A stretch of 64,000 nucleotides of DNA from Kineobactrum salinum (GCF_010669285.1 NZ_CP048711.1:4154001-4218000), one strand, 5' to 3'; shown: positions 1 through 10,480, counted from the first letter of the stretch. Translations and numbers: made by a program. The notes: generated from the letters alone by a model not told the origin.

Positions 1-60
1 TGCCCAAGGAGGCAAGAAAGCTGAAGAGCGGGGCTTATCCAAAACGCGCCCGCAAGGAAA

Positions 61-1428
61 TCAGCCGTTCAAGCTGAGTATGGCGACGCTCGCCAGCGCC
101 AGCGGGACCACATACCGGAACGCCGCTTGCCACATGGTCAGTGCGAACGGCGAGCGGATACGCAACTCCCTGCCCAGTATTGCCGGCGATATCTGCCACC
201 CCACGAACAGTGACACCATGATCCCGCCCATCGGCATCAGAATGTTCGCCGCGAGCATTTCGTAGAGGCCGAAAAACGTCAGCTCCTTGAACATCGGAAT
301 GAAGCCCAGGGGATACAGGTCGTGCCAGTGATTGAAGGACATCACCACGGTCAGGCCGAGCAGCAGCTCAAACAGAAATACGAGCACGGTGGCAACAGGG
401 TGGCGCAAGTTGAAGCGATTCTTGAGCCACTCAATGGGTGGCAGGGCAATGGCGATAGCGGAAGTGAGGGCCGCGATCAGCAGCATGATGAAAAACAGGG
501 CGGCCAGCAGGCTTCCGTATTGGAATGTCGCCAGCGCTGTGGGCAAGGAGACAAACAGCAGGCCGGGACCTTCGCCGGGATCGATGCCATGGGCGAAAAC
601 AATCGGAAACACGGTCAGGCCGGCTATCAGTGCAACAGCTGTATCCACCGCAGCAATAAGCAGGGCGTATCTGGGAATGGATACATCGTCCGACAGGTGT
701 GACCCGAATACGATCAGCACGCAGGCGCCGACACCAACGGAAAAGAAGGCCTGGCCGACGGCGTAGATGAACGTCATCGGAGTCAGTGCGTCGAGGTTTA
801 TTGTGAACAGGAAATCAAATGTGGCACCGACATCACCGTGCGCAAGGGCAATTGCACAATTGAACAGGAGTATCAGGAAGAAAATCGGCATGAGAAATTT
901 GATGCAACGCTCGATGCCGTTGTGAATGTCCAGCATCACGGGCACCGCCGCGAGAACGGCGAACCCGGTCATGCTTGCGATCAGCATTGCGGGGGAGCCG
1001 GTCAGTTGACCATAGAGTTGCCCGAAGTGCTCGGCTCCGTCGCCGACGAATCCGCCGCCCAGGCTCACTACCGTGTAATACAGCGTCCATCCAGCGATCA
1101 CCAGGTAGAAGCCCAGCGTCAGCACCGACGCCAGGATGCCGAATGAGGCGATATACTTCCACTGCGTCGGGGCACCCGAGGCCTCGGCCACCCGCGAGAT
1201 GGAGCTGGCAGGGCCAGCCTTGCCGGCCCTGCCTATCAGCAATTCGGCGATCAACACCGGCACGGCCACGACGATGATCGCCAGCAGGTAGATCAGAATG
1301 AACGCCCCGCCGCCAGCGGTGCCGACGGTATAGGGGAACTTCCAGATATTGGCGAGACCAACGGCCGACCCGATTGCCGCCATCAGGAAAACGTAGTTGG
1401 AGCTCCAGAGTCGGTGCGTAGTGCTCAT
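61..1428 (-). CDS. Sodium-dependent transporter, NSS/SNF family
   Basis: A 455-residue inner-membrane protein with about eleven to twelve hydrophobic segments. The first segment carries the family signature GSAVGLANIWKFPY (residues 20-33), which in the neurotransmitter:sodium symporter family contributes to the sodium and substrate sites. Family members import amino acids or amines together with sodium; the substrate cannot be read from sequence. The length fits the short bacterial (MhsT/YocR-like) branch. It lies 77 bp downstream of the TonB receptor on the same strand, so it could be the inner-membrane partner for the same nutrient. That link is inference. The ATG at 1428 begins a short cytoplasmic N-terminus directly before the first membrane segment. 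Confidence 0.9.
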   Translation of the reverse strand: MSTTHRLWSSNYVFLMAAIGSAVGLANIWKFPYTVGTAGGGAFILIYLLAIIVVAVPVLIAELLIGRAGKAGPASSISRVAEASGAPTQWKYIASFGILASVLTLGFYLVIAGWTLYYTVVSLGGGFVGDGAEHFGQLYGQLTGSPAMLIASMTGFAVLAAVPVMLDIHNGIERCIKFLMPIFFLILLFNCAIALAHGDVGATFDFLFTINLDALTPMTFIYAVGQAFFSVGVGACVLIVFGSHLSDDVSIPRYALLIAAVDTAVALIAGLTVFPIVFAHGIDPGEGPGLLFVSLPTALATFQYGSLLAALFFIMLLIAALTSAIAIALPPIEWLKNRFNLRHPVATVLVFLFELLLGLTVVMSFNHWHDLYPLGFIPMFKELTFFGLYEMLAANILMPMGGIMVSLFVGWQISPAILGRELRIRSPFALTMWQAAFRYVVPLALASVAILSLNG

Positions 1429-1505
1429 CCAGGGGACATCGCTATTGAATTATCAGGCCGGCCGCGCCCGAGGACGCCCCGGGGCGTGGCCATGATCCCG
1501 GAGGA

Positions 1506-3757
1506 TCAACGATACCGGTAGTCAACCGTAACGCCAATCGTCCGGGGAGGAACAGTGGAGAACTGGTAGGGCTCGAGATCGTAGACCCTGCCGGCGACTT
1601 CCGGGCGGTCGTCCAGCACATTGTTCACTGCCAGCATGATCTTCCACCGGGTCCACTCCACGCCAGCCCGAAAATTGAGCTGATGGTAGTCGTCCAGCTT
1701 GCGGTAATTGCTGGCACCGGGGTTCAGGCCGGTGGTGGAATCGCTGCGGTAGGCCCAGTCCGCATTTACCAGTGCGTTAGCGCCGTTACTCATGGGTAAT
1801 GTGTATTGGGCAAACAGTGTTGTCGACCATTTCGGCACACCGGGCAGCCGCTCGCCATCGCGCGGCTGATTCTGCGGCAGGGCCTGCTCTGGCTGCGTTC
1901 CGCTGAATGTGGCATCGGCGTAACCGACGCCACCACTGACTTCCAGATTGTCCAGCGGGCGGGCCTGGAGTTCCAGTTCGAAGCCCGTAACGGTGGCATC
2001 TCCGCCGTTGCCGATCAGTTCAAAGGCGCCCGTCGCGTCAGTCGTCAGAAACTGGATATCCGACCAATCGACATGGTAGACCGCGCCGTTGAAGTAGGTG
2101 CCGCCATCGAACAGGCTGGTCTTCCAACCCAGCTCGTAGGTCCAGAGTCCGTCCGAATCAAAATCGGGAGCAGTGCTGTCAAAGCCTACTGGCTGGTTGG
2201 GACCACCGACGCGAAATCCTTGCGCGGCAAGCGCATAGAGGAATACATCGTCAGTGGCGTCCCAGCTGAGTTTATAACGGGATATCACATCATTCTCGGC
2301 GAAAGTCTCAAAGGGCTGCGGGCCGGTCGGGCCGAAGAAGTTGGTCACAGTGGTCTGCTCCTCGCTTCGCTCCACTTCGAACCAGCGCAGGCCAACAGTG
2401 AATGTCCAGGAGGGCAGGAAGTCATAGCTGGCCTCACCGAAGGCCGCCAGTTGCTCTCGGGTACCCCTGTTGTCACGGGCGAACACAGTGGTGCCACTGC
2501 CATCCAGTTGGCCTTCCGCATTGGTGCCGGTGACATGGCCCGAGCGCTCGGTGTCGCGATCTTCGTAATAGGCGCCCAGCAACCATTGCCAGGGACCCGC
2601 GCTGTTGGACGTGAGGCGAAGCTCGTGTGACACGGACTCGCTGAATTCCTTCCCCGCCGATACCAGGGGGCGATAGTGCCCAGGCCGAAACCGTTCATCA
2701 TGTCGAGGCAGTTGCCGTTTGCCAGGGCGCTCTCCGGGCAGTCGGATGGTGGCAATCCGAGCTGGCCGTAGGCCAGGAAGCGGGTCTGGTCATCGCGCCG
2801 TTCCACCTCTCGCTCCTGGTAGGAGCCGGTATACATCAGGTCGAGCTGATCAAAGGTGTGGGTCAGGGACAATGTGGCCATCTTCATTCGATCGTCGAAG
2901 CCGGAATCCACCAGTTGGGCGGCCGCGGGGCTGTCGTCCCCGAGAAAGTCGAACAGCTCAAACTCGGATCCGGTGACAGTTTTCTGATAGAGGCCCATCA
3001 TATCGATGGTGGTGCGGTCCCCCGGGGTCCACAGCAGAGCGAGCCGTCCTCCGTCTGTGTCCGCGTAGTTGGCATCCTTCTCGCCAAGATAGACCTCGTC
3101 AATATAGCCGTCGTCGCGATGTGAGTACGCAGTCAGTCGGGCTGCCAGTTCTTGCTCCACCAGTGGCACGTTGAGCATTCCACTGAGGGATTTGTTCAGG
3201 CCGCCGTGCGAAACATCGGCCATCGAGGCACTGGCGGCGATGTCGAAGCCGCTCATGTCAGGTTTATTGGTGATAATCCTGATACTGCCGCCGCCGGAGC
3301 CACTGCCGTAAAGTGTACCCTGTGGTCCTTTCAAGACCTCCAGTCTCTGGATATCCCAGAGTTTCAGGTCGGGCTGGGAGCCACCCGGGTCCAGGGACTC
3401 ACCGGGTGAGCCAAGCAGGGCGACGTCATCGAGGTAGAGCGCAACCAGTGGTTCACCCGCGGACTGGACGCCACGAATCGCGTAGCGTTTGTTTCCCGGC
3501 CCCCGGCTGTCCGACTGTGACAGGCTGGGTACCGACAGAAAGTAACTGTCGAAGTCATCCATGCCCCGGTCTGACATGGCGATTTCGCCGAGGACCTGCA
3601 GGCTTTCAGAAGTCTTCTGCAACAGTGTTTCCCGTTTCGTTGCTGTCACGACCACCTCTTCGAGTTGCTGGGCCCGAACGCTGGAAGCGCCGCCGACGGC
3701 ACAGGCCGTTACTGTGCCCGAGATGATCAAATGACGGAAACTGGTACTCAATGGCAT
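1506..3757 (-). pseudogene. TonB-dependent receptor, frameshifted near 2668
   Basis: Two overlapping reading frames together make one outer-membrane receptor of about 750 residues. The N-terminal part (start 3757) has a signal peptide ending SSVRAQ, a plug beginning LEEVVVTATKRET, and the plug motifs EVLKGPQGTLYGSGSGGG. It leaves frame in a run of five G (plus strand 2666-2670). One added base there restores PLVSAGKEFSESVSHELR and joins the second frame (1506-2633), which supplies the rest of the barrel and a typical C-terminal beta strand ending in YR. The ligand is unknown. It is divergent from the UbiD/aldehyde dehydrogenase genes, so it may import their substrate (inference). The lesion may be a sequencing undercall. 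Confidence 0.85.
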
Positions 3758-4060
3758 TTCGACATTCCCCTTGGTTGAGTGATTCTCACACAGATGTCTT
3801 ATGAATGGTGTGTTATCGATGCTAGCAATGTCGTTATGCCAGTTCTTTGGAAAACGGACGCGAAATTACCGCAATAGGACACTTTGCCTGGATGCAGCAG
3901 GGAAGCCATGCCCAGCCGGGTCTGAGGCGCATGGCCGGGTTTTTATGGAATCAGGCACATGTTTAGCTGTATCGGACGTTTGTCGGGCAGGCTCCTTTGT
4001 GCGAGTGCGCATCGGGCTTACCATCACTGCAATACATTTGTTACCTGTGCGGAGCAGCCC
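3758..4060. other. Intergenic region between receptor and ubiD-like gene
   Basis: About 300 bp separate the divergent starts. No convincing gene is seen. The only structure noticed is an imperfect hairpin (arms GCCATGC at 3905-3911 and GCATGGC at 3929-3935) followed by CGGG and five T (3940-3944). It could be a terminator or leader structure for the plus strand, but no upstream plus-strand gene explains it. Promoters for both directions must lie here; none is clear enough to call. Confidence 0.3.
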
Positions 4061-5379
4061 ATGAAACGCTTTGTAGAAAAAATACTTGCTGACAATCAGA
4101 TGTCGATAGTCGATCGGCGTGTTGCCCCCGAATTTGAACTTGCAGCAGTCACCCGCGCGGTACAGGATGCGGGCGACAACGCTGTGCTGTTTGCAGAGGT
4201 GGCCAATACTGATTTCAGTGTAGTCAGTAATCTTTATGGTAGTCATGCGAGGCTGTGTGAGCTCATCGGTGCCCCCTGGACGGTTTCTGCAAGCGTTGGT
4301 GCGAGATTCTGGATGGCCCGAGGGTGGAGAACGTCTATCGCGAAGAAACAATGCCGGACGACCTGGTGTGGGGAACGCTGAGCGACCTGCCGCTGCTGAC
4401 CTATCACGAGAAGGATGCCGGACCCTACTTCACGTCCGCCATTTACCTGGCCAAGGAGCCCGATACCGGGGTTCCCAACCTGTCTTTTCATCGATCGATG
4501 TACGTCAGTGACACCGAAATTCGGGCCCGCCTGGGGTCGAGCCACGATCTCGCCAAATACCAGAAGAGAGCCGAATCCAGAAATGAATGCCTCGAAGCGG
4601 CCCTGTTGATCGGAACGTCGCCGGAGGTATTTCTGGCCGCTTGTTCCAGCCTGCCCTATGAGGGCAACGAACTCGAGGTTGCGGCGCAGTTGTCCGGAGC
4701 ACCGGTGCGCATGAGGCCCTGCCGGCAGATTGATCTCATGGTTCCTGCCGATACCGAGATAGTGGTCGAAGGACGGTTCCTGCCCAACACCAAGCGCCCC
4801 GAGGGGCCATTCGGTGAGTTCATGGGTAACTACGTGCCAGTCGGCGACAACCACGTGTTCGAAGTGCTGGACGTGAGCTGGCGTAAAGGGGCGTATTTTC
4901 ACGCCCTCACGTGCGGCTCCAATGAAGATCTCCGGCCCCTGGAAGCGATGACCGCAGCACGGGTTTATCAACATGTATCGAGAGTTATTCCCGGGGTGAT
5001 CGATGTCTGCTGTCGGCCCAACTGCATGATCAGCATCATCAAGATCAAAAAACAGTACGCGGGGCATGGAAAGCAGGCGTTATTGGCGGCGCTGGGCTCG
5101 AACATGGATTACAACAAGGTGTGTATCGCCGTGGATGAAGACGTCGATATCTACAACCTGGATGACGTCATGTGGGCCTACATGACTCGGGGACCCGCCG
5201 ACAAGCGCGCGTTCATTCTCAACGATATACCCGGCTTCTACCGGGACGAGAAAAAGGATCATTGGGGACGGCTCGCTATCGACGCCACCATGCCCTGGGG
5301 TCGCGAGGAAGAATTTGAAAGAAAGAGGATTCCCGGACAGGGGCAGATAGACCTGTCTGAATATTTGAATAGCAACTAA
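4061..5379 (+). pseudogene. UbiD-family decarboxylase, frameshifted near 4274
   Basis: UbiD-family enzymes use prenylated FMN to (de)carboxylate aromatic or unsaturated acids. The N-terminal part starts at ATG 4061 (MKRFVEKILADNQ) and runs to SNLYGSHARLCELIGAP, then leaves frame in a run of five C (4272-4276). One extra C gives GAPLDGFCKRWCEILDGP and continues into the long frame ending at 5379. That part has family hallmarks: EGRFLPNTKRPEGPFGEFMG and TCGSNEDLRPLEAM. Joined length is about 440 residues, close to family size. It is followed 28 bp later by an aldehyde dehydrogenase and then an ABM monooxygenase, suggesting a small catabolic operon. The substrate is unknown. The lesion may be sequence error. 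Confidence 0.85.
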
Positions 5380-5407
5380 GACCGCTGGATCACAAGGAGT
5401 AGAGGTC

Positions 5408-6838
5408 ATGCCAACAATCAATGCGCGCAATCCCCGCACGGGTGAATGTGATTACACCTTCGAAGCGCTGGACGCCGATTCGATCGCCAGCATCTGCCGG
5501 GAAGTGCGGGATGCCCAACAGCACTGGTGGAGCGCTGGTTTTGATTATCGTCAGCGTGCGCTGTCCCGCTGGGCCGATGAAGTCAGGAAGCGCCAGGACG
5601 ACATCGTGAATGCCCTGGCTCAGGATACCGGCCGCAGGGCGATCAGTCATGAGGAGGTGGGTGTTATTGCGCATCTCATCGAAGGGTATTGTGCTGTCGC
5701 TCCCGAGGTGCTCGCAGCTCCCGAAGGCAGGTCCAGTTCCAACGCCGAGATCAGCTTTGAGAATCAGTATGTTCCCTATCCGGTAGTGGGTGTTATCAGT
5801 CCCTGGAATTTCCCCCTGGTATTGTCGCTGCTCGATGCCATTCCTGCGCTGGTTGCCGGCTGCGGCGCAGTGATCAAGCCCAGCGAAGTCACCCCGCGTT
5901 TCATCGACCCGTTGATGCAGAGCATCGAGGCGGTGCCGGAGCTCGCCGCAGTACTGAGGTACGTCAAAGGTGGTGGGGATACCGGGCGGGCCATGATTGA
6001 CCAGGTCGATGCCGTGGTATTTACCGGCAGCATCGAAACCGGTATAAAAGTGGCCCAGGCTGCAGCGGGAAATCTGATTCCTGCGTTTCTGGAGCTTGGC
6101 GGGAAGGATCCCGCTGTGGTCCTGAACGGCGCCGATCTCGACCGCGCGGCTACGGCAATTTTGCGCAGCGCCATCTATAACGCCGGCCAGGTGTGCTATG
6201 CGATCGAGCGCGTGTATGTCGACCGGAGCGTACACGACGAGCTTGTGGCCAAGCTGGTGGAGGGGGCGCAGAGCCTGAGTCTCAACTACCCCGATATCCG
6301 CAAGGGCCAGGTCGGCCCATTCATCTTCGCAAAGCAGGCCGATATCATCGAGTCCCAGCTTGAGGAGGCACGAGCAAAAGGCGCCACCGTCTTGACGGGT
6401 GGGGTGTTGGAGCGCCATGAAGGTGGCGTATGGCTCCCGCCGACCGTAGTCACCCAGGTGAATCACGACATGCGCCTGATGACGGAAGAAACATTTGGCC
6501 CTGTCGTGCCGGTCATGGCGTTTGATAGTGAGGAGCAGGCTGTGGCACTGGCCAACGATACCCGCTATGGCTTGAGTGGCGCCGTATTCGCCGAGTCCAT
6601 CACCCAAGGAGCAGAACTCGCAAGACGGATCGACGCGGGGGGCATCAGCATCAATGATACCGAGTTGCCGCGGACGATTTCGCTGGACGGGGAGAAAATG
6701 GCCTTCAAGAAGTCGGGGATGGGTGGATCCCGCTACGGTGCCAGAAGCATGCTGCGCTATACACGCAAGAAGGCAATCATCAAGAATCCCGGGTCGATCA
6801 ACGCTCTCGACGCGCTCAGTGAACAGCAGGTCACATGA
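5408..6838 (+). CDS. Aldehyde dehydrogenase family protein
   Basis: A 476-residue NAD(P)-dependent aldehyde dehydrogenase. Visible catalytic residues are Asn134 in SPWNFP, the cofactor-binding Lys157 in IKPSE, Glu229 in LELGGKDP, and the nucleophile Cys263 in NAGQVCYA. The length is normal for the superfamily. AAGGAGTAGAG lies just upstream of the ATG and serves as ribosome-binding site. It sits between a UbiD-like decarboxylase and an ABM-domain gene, with a one-base gap to the latter, so the three are probably co-transcribed. Decarboxylation followed by aldehyde oxidation is a plausible order, but the substrate is not evident. Confidence 0.93.
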   Translation: MPTINARNPRTGECDYTFEALDADSIASICREVRDAQQHWWSAGFDYRQRALSRWADEVRKRQDDIVNALAQDTGRRAISHEEVGVIAHLIEGYCAVAPEVLAAPEGRSSSNAEISFENQYVPYPVVGVISPWNFPLVLSLLDAIPALVAGCGAVIKPSEVTPRFIDPLMQSIEAVPELAAVLRYVKGGGDTGRAMIDQVDAVVFTGSIETGIKVAQAAAGNLIPAFLELGGKDPAVVLNGADLDRAATAILRSAIYNAGQVCYAIERVYVDRSVHDELVAKLVEGAQSLSLNYPDIRKGQVGPFIFAKQADIIESQLEEARAKGATVLTGGVLERHEGGVWLPPTVVTQVNHDMRLMTEETFGPVVPVMAFDSEEQAVALANDTRYGLSGAVFAESITQGAELARRIDAGGISINDTELPRTISLDGEKMAFKKSGMGGSRYGARSMLRYTRKKAIIKNPGSINALDALSEQQVT

Positions 6839-6839
6839 T

Positions 6840-7133
6840 ATGTTGATCGTAACCGTTATTCTCAGGCTGCAGCCCAGGCGCGTCGAATCGGCCCGGCAGG
6901 TGCTGGGCAGCCTGGCGGTGGCCGCGCAGGGCGCGCCAGGAGTGAAGACGTTCAACCTGGGAGAGGACCTTGTGACCCCCGGTGTGTTCCATCTCACCGA
7001 GGTCTATGAGGATGCCGGCGCCCGGGAGCGATTCGAAAATTCGAAGGAATTTACCGCCGTTCTGGGGGCCCTGGGCCTGTTTTTTCTCGAACCGCCGGAA
7101 GTTGCATGTTACGCGGTGGATACGAGCAGATAA
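6840..7133 (+). CDS. ABM-domain (antibiotic biosynthesis monooxygenase-like) protein
   Basis: A 97-residue protein of the small dimeric alpha+beta-barrel ABM type: IVTVILRLQP, a central ETFNLGED-like strand (here VKTFNLGED), then FHLTEVYEDAGARERFENSKEF. Such proteins include cofactor-free quinol monooxygenases (YgiN-like) and stress proteins. The ATG at 6840 lies one base after the aldehyde dehydrogenase stop, and CAGG at 6827-6830 is a weak ribosome-binding site, so translation is probably coupled. Its placement suggests a part in the same pathway. The exact reaction cannot be inferred. Confidence 0.75.
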   Translation: MLIVTVILRLQPRRVESARQVLGSLAVAAQGAPGVKTFNLGEDLVTPGVFHLTEVYEDAGARERFENSKEFTAVLGALGLFFLEPPEVACYAVDTSR

Positions 7134-7439
7134 GCCGGGGGGCTCCACTCCCTGCTGGCGATTTCATTCTCATCGTATCAAGGTCCATCGGGGCCCGGAA
7201 CACAGATGATCATGCTGCCTGTCTGCTGGTGCTGTCCACAATCCCGTTGAAAGAACCAGGCAGTGCAAGCTGCCGTCCCCCGCTCCCGCCAAACCAACCC
7301 GATTCAACCGGATAATTCGATATGTTTTAATACCCTGACTTGTTCAGGGGCCCGGTTGGTATCTGCGGGTTGAGCAGCCTCTGTCAAGTGTTTATCTGCG
7401 AATCCCGCAACACTGACACTGGCAGCACGGAATTAAACT
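7134..7439. other. Intergenic region before xthA
   Basis: About 300 bp without a recognisable gene. A short hairpin (arms CCTGA and TCAGG around 7332-7346) is visible. It has no T-tract, so it is not called a terminator. The xthA promoter should lie here but no strong -35/-10 pair was seen. Confidence 0.3.
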
Positions 7440-8213
7440 ATGCGAATGATTTCATGGAACGTAAACGGCATACGCGCCGCAATCAAGAAAGACTTCCGCA
7501 AATCCTTTGAGCAGATGGAGCCTGACATAATCTGCCTGCAGGAAACCAAGGCCCAGGATGACCAGGTGCTCGAAGCGCTCGCCGAGATCGAGAACTATGA
7601 TCTTTACAGCAACTCGGCGGTCAAGAAGGGCTACGCGGGCACTGCGATATTCACCAGAATCAAGCCACTGTCAGTACAGTGCGACATGGGGCATGAAGAG
7701 CATGACCAGGAGGGGCGAGTCATCGCTGCCTGGTTTGAGCAGTTTATTCTGGTCACGGTGTATACGCCCAATTCCGGACAGCAGGGCTTGAAGCGCCTGG
7801 ATTACCGCCAGCGCTGGGACCGCGAGTTCCTGAAGTACATCCAGCTGCTGGAGCAGGAAAAGCCGGTAATTATCTGCGGTGACCTCAATGTCTGTCATCG
7901 CCCCATTGATATTGCCAGGCCGGAAGCCAACTACAACAAGAGCGCGGGCTATACCCAGGTGGAGATTGACGGCCTGGACAACCTCCTCGCGGCCGGCTAC
8001 ATCGACAGTTTCCGGCACCTGCACCCGGACACGGTCAAGTACAGCTGGTGGAGCATGCGCAGTGGAGCAAGATCCCGCAATATCGGCTGGCGGATCGATT
8101 ATTTTCTGGTATCGCAGGCCTTGCAGGCGCGCATCGAGAAAGCCGAGATTCTCAATGAGGTAATGGGTTCCGATCACTGCCCCGTCGTGCTGGAGCTTGA
8201 TTCCGCCGGGTAG
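7440..8213 (+). CDS. xthA: Exodeoxyribonuclease III
   Basis: A 257-residue class II AP endonuclease/3'-5' exonuclease of the EEP fold, acting in base-excision repair. It shows WNVNGIRAA at the N-terminus, the metal-binding Glu in CLQETKAQ, ICGDLNVCH, and the C-terminal active-site block GSDHCPVVLEL. Length is standard for the ExoIII/XthA family. The start at ATG 7440 is followed by a second ATG at 7446; either could be used. It stands alone, with no operon partner. Confidence 0.95.
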   Translation: MRMISWNVNGIRAAIKKDFRKSFEQMEPDIICLQETKAQDDQVLEALAEIENYDLYSNSAVKKGYAGTAIFTRIKPLSVQCDMGHEEHDQEGRVIAAWFEQFILVTVYTPNSGQQGLKRLDYRQRWDREFLKYIQLLEQEKPVIICGDLNVCHRPIDIARPEANYNKSAGYTQVEIDGLDNLLAAGYIDSFRHLHPDTVKYSWWSMRSGARSRNIGWRIDYFLVSQALQARIEKAEILNEVMGSDHCPVVLELDSAG

Positions 8214-8286
8214 ATCGGGGGCAGGTCTCAGCCGGCCGGCTAGGACGGCGGCCGGGAGCACTCATTTCGCTGTTGATACAGGTTAC

Positions 8287-8316
8287 TTGACTTGCAGGCT
8301 GTGACTGCAAGATAAT
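8287..8316 (+). promoter_or_regulatory. Sigma-70 promoter of purU-sox operon with internal palindrome
   Basis: TTGACT (8287-8292) and GATAAT (8311-8316) are 18 bp apart, close to consensus, and about 36 bp upstream of the purU ATG. The spacer contains an inverted repeat, TTGCAG (8292-8297) and CTGCAA (8305-8310), seven bases apart. That position between -35 and -10 is typical of a repressor operator. Promoter is read from sequence; the operator role is inference. Confidence 0.6.
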
Positions 8317-8352
8317 CCTATCGACTTAATTCGATAATCAGGTATCTGCCCC

Positions 8353-9222
8353 ATGAGTGGAGTATCCAGCTCGTCCAGTTCCTACGTCCTGTCGTTCCAG
8401 TGCCCGGACCAGCTGGGCGTGGTGGCGAAGTCCACCGGCCTGTTCTACGAGGTCGGCGCATTTGTCACGGAAGTGTCCAATTACTCCGATCCGGTCAGTG
8501 AGACCTTCCACATGCGCTGCGTGTTCGATGACCGGCAGATGACGGTACCGCTGCAGGAGTTTCGCGAGCGCTTCCAGGGCGTCGCCGATGCGTTCGGCAT
8601 GCAGTACCAGCTGCGGCCGGTGGAGCAGCAGCCGCGGGTGCTGCTGGCGGTTTCCAGGTACGACCACTGCCTGAACGTGCTGCTGAACAAGTGGAAAGCT
8701 GGGGCGCTGCCGGCGAACATCGTTGGCGTGGTCAGCAATCATCCTGACTGCCGGTCCATGACCGAATGGTATGGTTTGCCGTATTTCCATTTCCCCATTG
8801 CCTCGGGAAGCAAGCCGCAGCAGGAGGCGCAGATACTGGGTGTGATGGAAGAGCTCGAGGTGGATCTGCTGGTGCTGGCCCGTTACATGCAGATTCTGTC
8901 AGACGATCTCTGCGCAAAGCTGGCGGGCCGTGCGATCAATATTCACCATTCCTTCCTGCCGGGTTTCAAGGGAGCCAGGCCCTACCACCAGGCCTATGAG
9001 CGGGGCGTCAAGGTGATCGGGGCCACGGCCCACTATGTCACCCCGGATCTGGATGAGGGCCCCATCATTGTGCAGGAAGTGCGTCCTGTCGATCACAAGG
9101 TGACCGTGGAGCAGATGGTGCACCTGGGCCATGACACCGAGGCTACCGCGCTGTCCCACGCGGTGCGCCTGCACTGCGAGGCGCGGGTGCAGATCAATGG
9201 CCAGCGCACGGTTATTCTCTGA
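8353..9222 (+). CDS. purU: Formyltetrahydrofolate deformylase
   Basis: A 289-residue enzyme that hydrolyses 10-formyl-tetrahydrofolate to formate and tetrahydrofolate. It has an N-terminal ACT-like regulatory domain (about residues 10-90, SFQCPDQLGVVAKSTG) and a formyltransferase-type catalytic domain with INIHHSFLPGFKGARPYHQA and DLDEGPIIVQE. Length matches PurU. It is the first gene of an operon with the four sarcosine oxidase subunits, eight bases before soxB. In that setting it recycles one-carbon units made when sarcosine is oxidised onto folate; purU or glyA beside sox genes is a known arrangement. Confidence 0.93.
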   Translation: MSGVSSSSSSYVLSFQCPDQLGVVAKSTGLFYEVGAFVTEVSNYSDPVSETFHMRCVFDDRQMTVPLQEFRERFQGVADAFGMQYQLRPVEQQPRVLLAVSRYDHCLNVLLNKWKAGALPANIVGVVSNHPDCRSMTEWYGLPYFHFPIASGSKPQQEAQILGVMEELEVDLLVLARYMQILSDDLCAKLAGRAINIHHSFLPGFKGARPYHQAYERGVKVIGATAHYVTPDLDEGPIIVQEVRPVDHKVTVEQMVHLGHDTEATALSHAVRLHCEARVQINGQRTVIL

Positions 9223-9230
9223 GAGGTCCA

Positions 9231-10480
9231 ATGGAAAAGTACTCGGCACTGAACCTGCTCAAGCACGCGCTGAGCGGGCACAAACACTGGCCGCAGGCCT
9301 GGCGCAGCCCGCAGCTGAAGTCGCGCTATGACGTGGTGATTATCGGCGGCGGTGGCCAGGGCCTGGCCACCGCCTATTACCTGGCCAGGGTTCACGGCAT
9401 CACCAATGTGGCGGTGCTGGAGAAGGGCTGGCTGGGCGGCGGCAACACCGGCCGCAATACCGCGGTCAGCCGGTCCAACTATTTCTACCCCGAGAGCACC
9501 CGTTTCTATGAGCACTCCCTGAAGCGCTTCGAGACCATGGGGAGGGACCTGAACTACAACATCATGTTCAGCCAGGTCGGTCTGCTCAACCTGGCCTTCA
9601 GCCGTCACGAGATGGAAATCTTCCGCCGCTGGGTCACCGCGATCCAGGTGCAGGGGATCGATTGCGAGATGTTGTCGCGCGATGAAATCGCCGCGGCGGT
9701 GCCCCGGCTGAACATGAGCCCTACTGCTCGCTACCCGGTCTACGGCGGATTCATGCAGCGCCGGGGCGGTATTTCCCGCCACGACGCGGTCGCCTGGGCC
9801 TATGCCCGCGCTGCAGACAGCCTGGGTGTGGACATCGTGCAGAACTGCGAGGTCACCGGCTTCGATCTCAGTGACGGGCGTATCCGCGGCGTGAAGACCA
9901 GCCAGGGAACGATTCGTACCGACAAGGTCGGCATGGCGGTGGCGGGGCACAGCAGTGTCGTCGCCGCCATGGCGGGTGTGAAGCTGCCCATCGTCAGCCA
10001 GTGTCTGCAGGCGATGGTCAGCGAGCCGGTCAAGCCGTGCTTTGACCACACCGTGATGTCGCCGATGGTGCACTGCTATGTATCGCAGTCCGACCGCGGC
10101 GAGCTGGTGATCGGCGGCGGCGCCGACACCCATCCCTCCTACGGCCAGCGCGGCAGCCTGCCGGGTACCGAGGCGGTATTGAACGCGGTGGTGGAAATGT
10201 ACCCTCCTTCAGCCGCCTGAAGTTGATGCGGCAATGGGGCGGCATAGTCGATATCGCGCCGGATGCCAGCCCCATCATCTCCAAAACCCCGGTCACCGGT
10301 TTCTATATCAGCACCGGCTGGGGCACTGGCGGCTACAAGGCCATTCCCGCCGGCGGTGAGACACTCGCCCACACCATAGCCCACGACCAGCCCCACCCGC
10401 TGGTGGAGCCCTTCTCGCTGGACCGCTTTGAAAAAGGGCGCCTGATAGACGAGGGCGCTGCAGCCGGCGTAGCCCACTAG
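9231..10480 (+). pseudogene. soxB: Sarcosine oxidase beta subunit, frameshifted near 10207
   Basis: The FAD-binding beta subunit of heterotetrameric sarcosine oxidase, which demethylates sarcosine to glycine. The first frame has the dinucleotide-binding motif VVIIGGGGQGLATAYYLA and GGNTGRNTAVSRSNY, and ends prematurely at 10220. One extra base in the CCTCCTTC stretch (10203-10210) gives [15 protein letters not shown] and continues to the true end at 10480 with [15 protein letters not shown]. The joined product is 416 residues, the normal SoxB length, so only one base is missing. Ribosome site GAGAGG precedes ATG 9231. Because the other three subunits are intact, sequencing error is more likely than a dead gene. 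Confidence 0.9.

Noticed and set aside
3905-3944. Plus-strand terminator
   Set aside because: Hairpin has a long loop and no upstream plus-strand gene; left as a noted structure only.
4272-4280. Programmed -1 frameshifting in ubiD
   Set aside because: The same single-base deficit occurs in five unrelated genes; sequence error explains all of them more simply.
5390-6997. 535-codon open frame on the minus strand
   Set aside because: Antisense to the aldehyde dehydrogenase, whose catalytic residues are all present.
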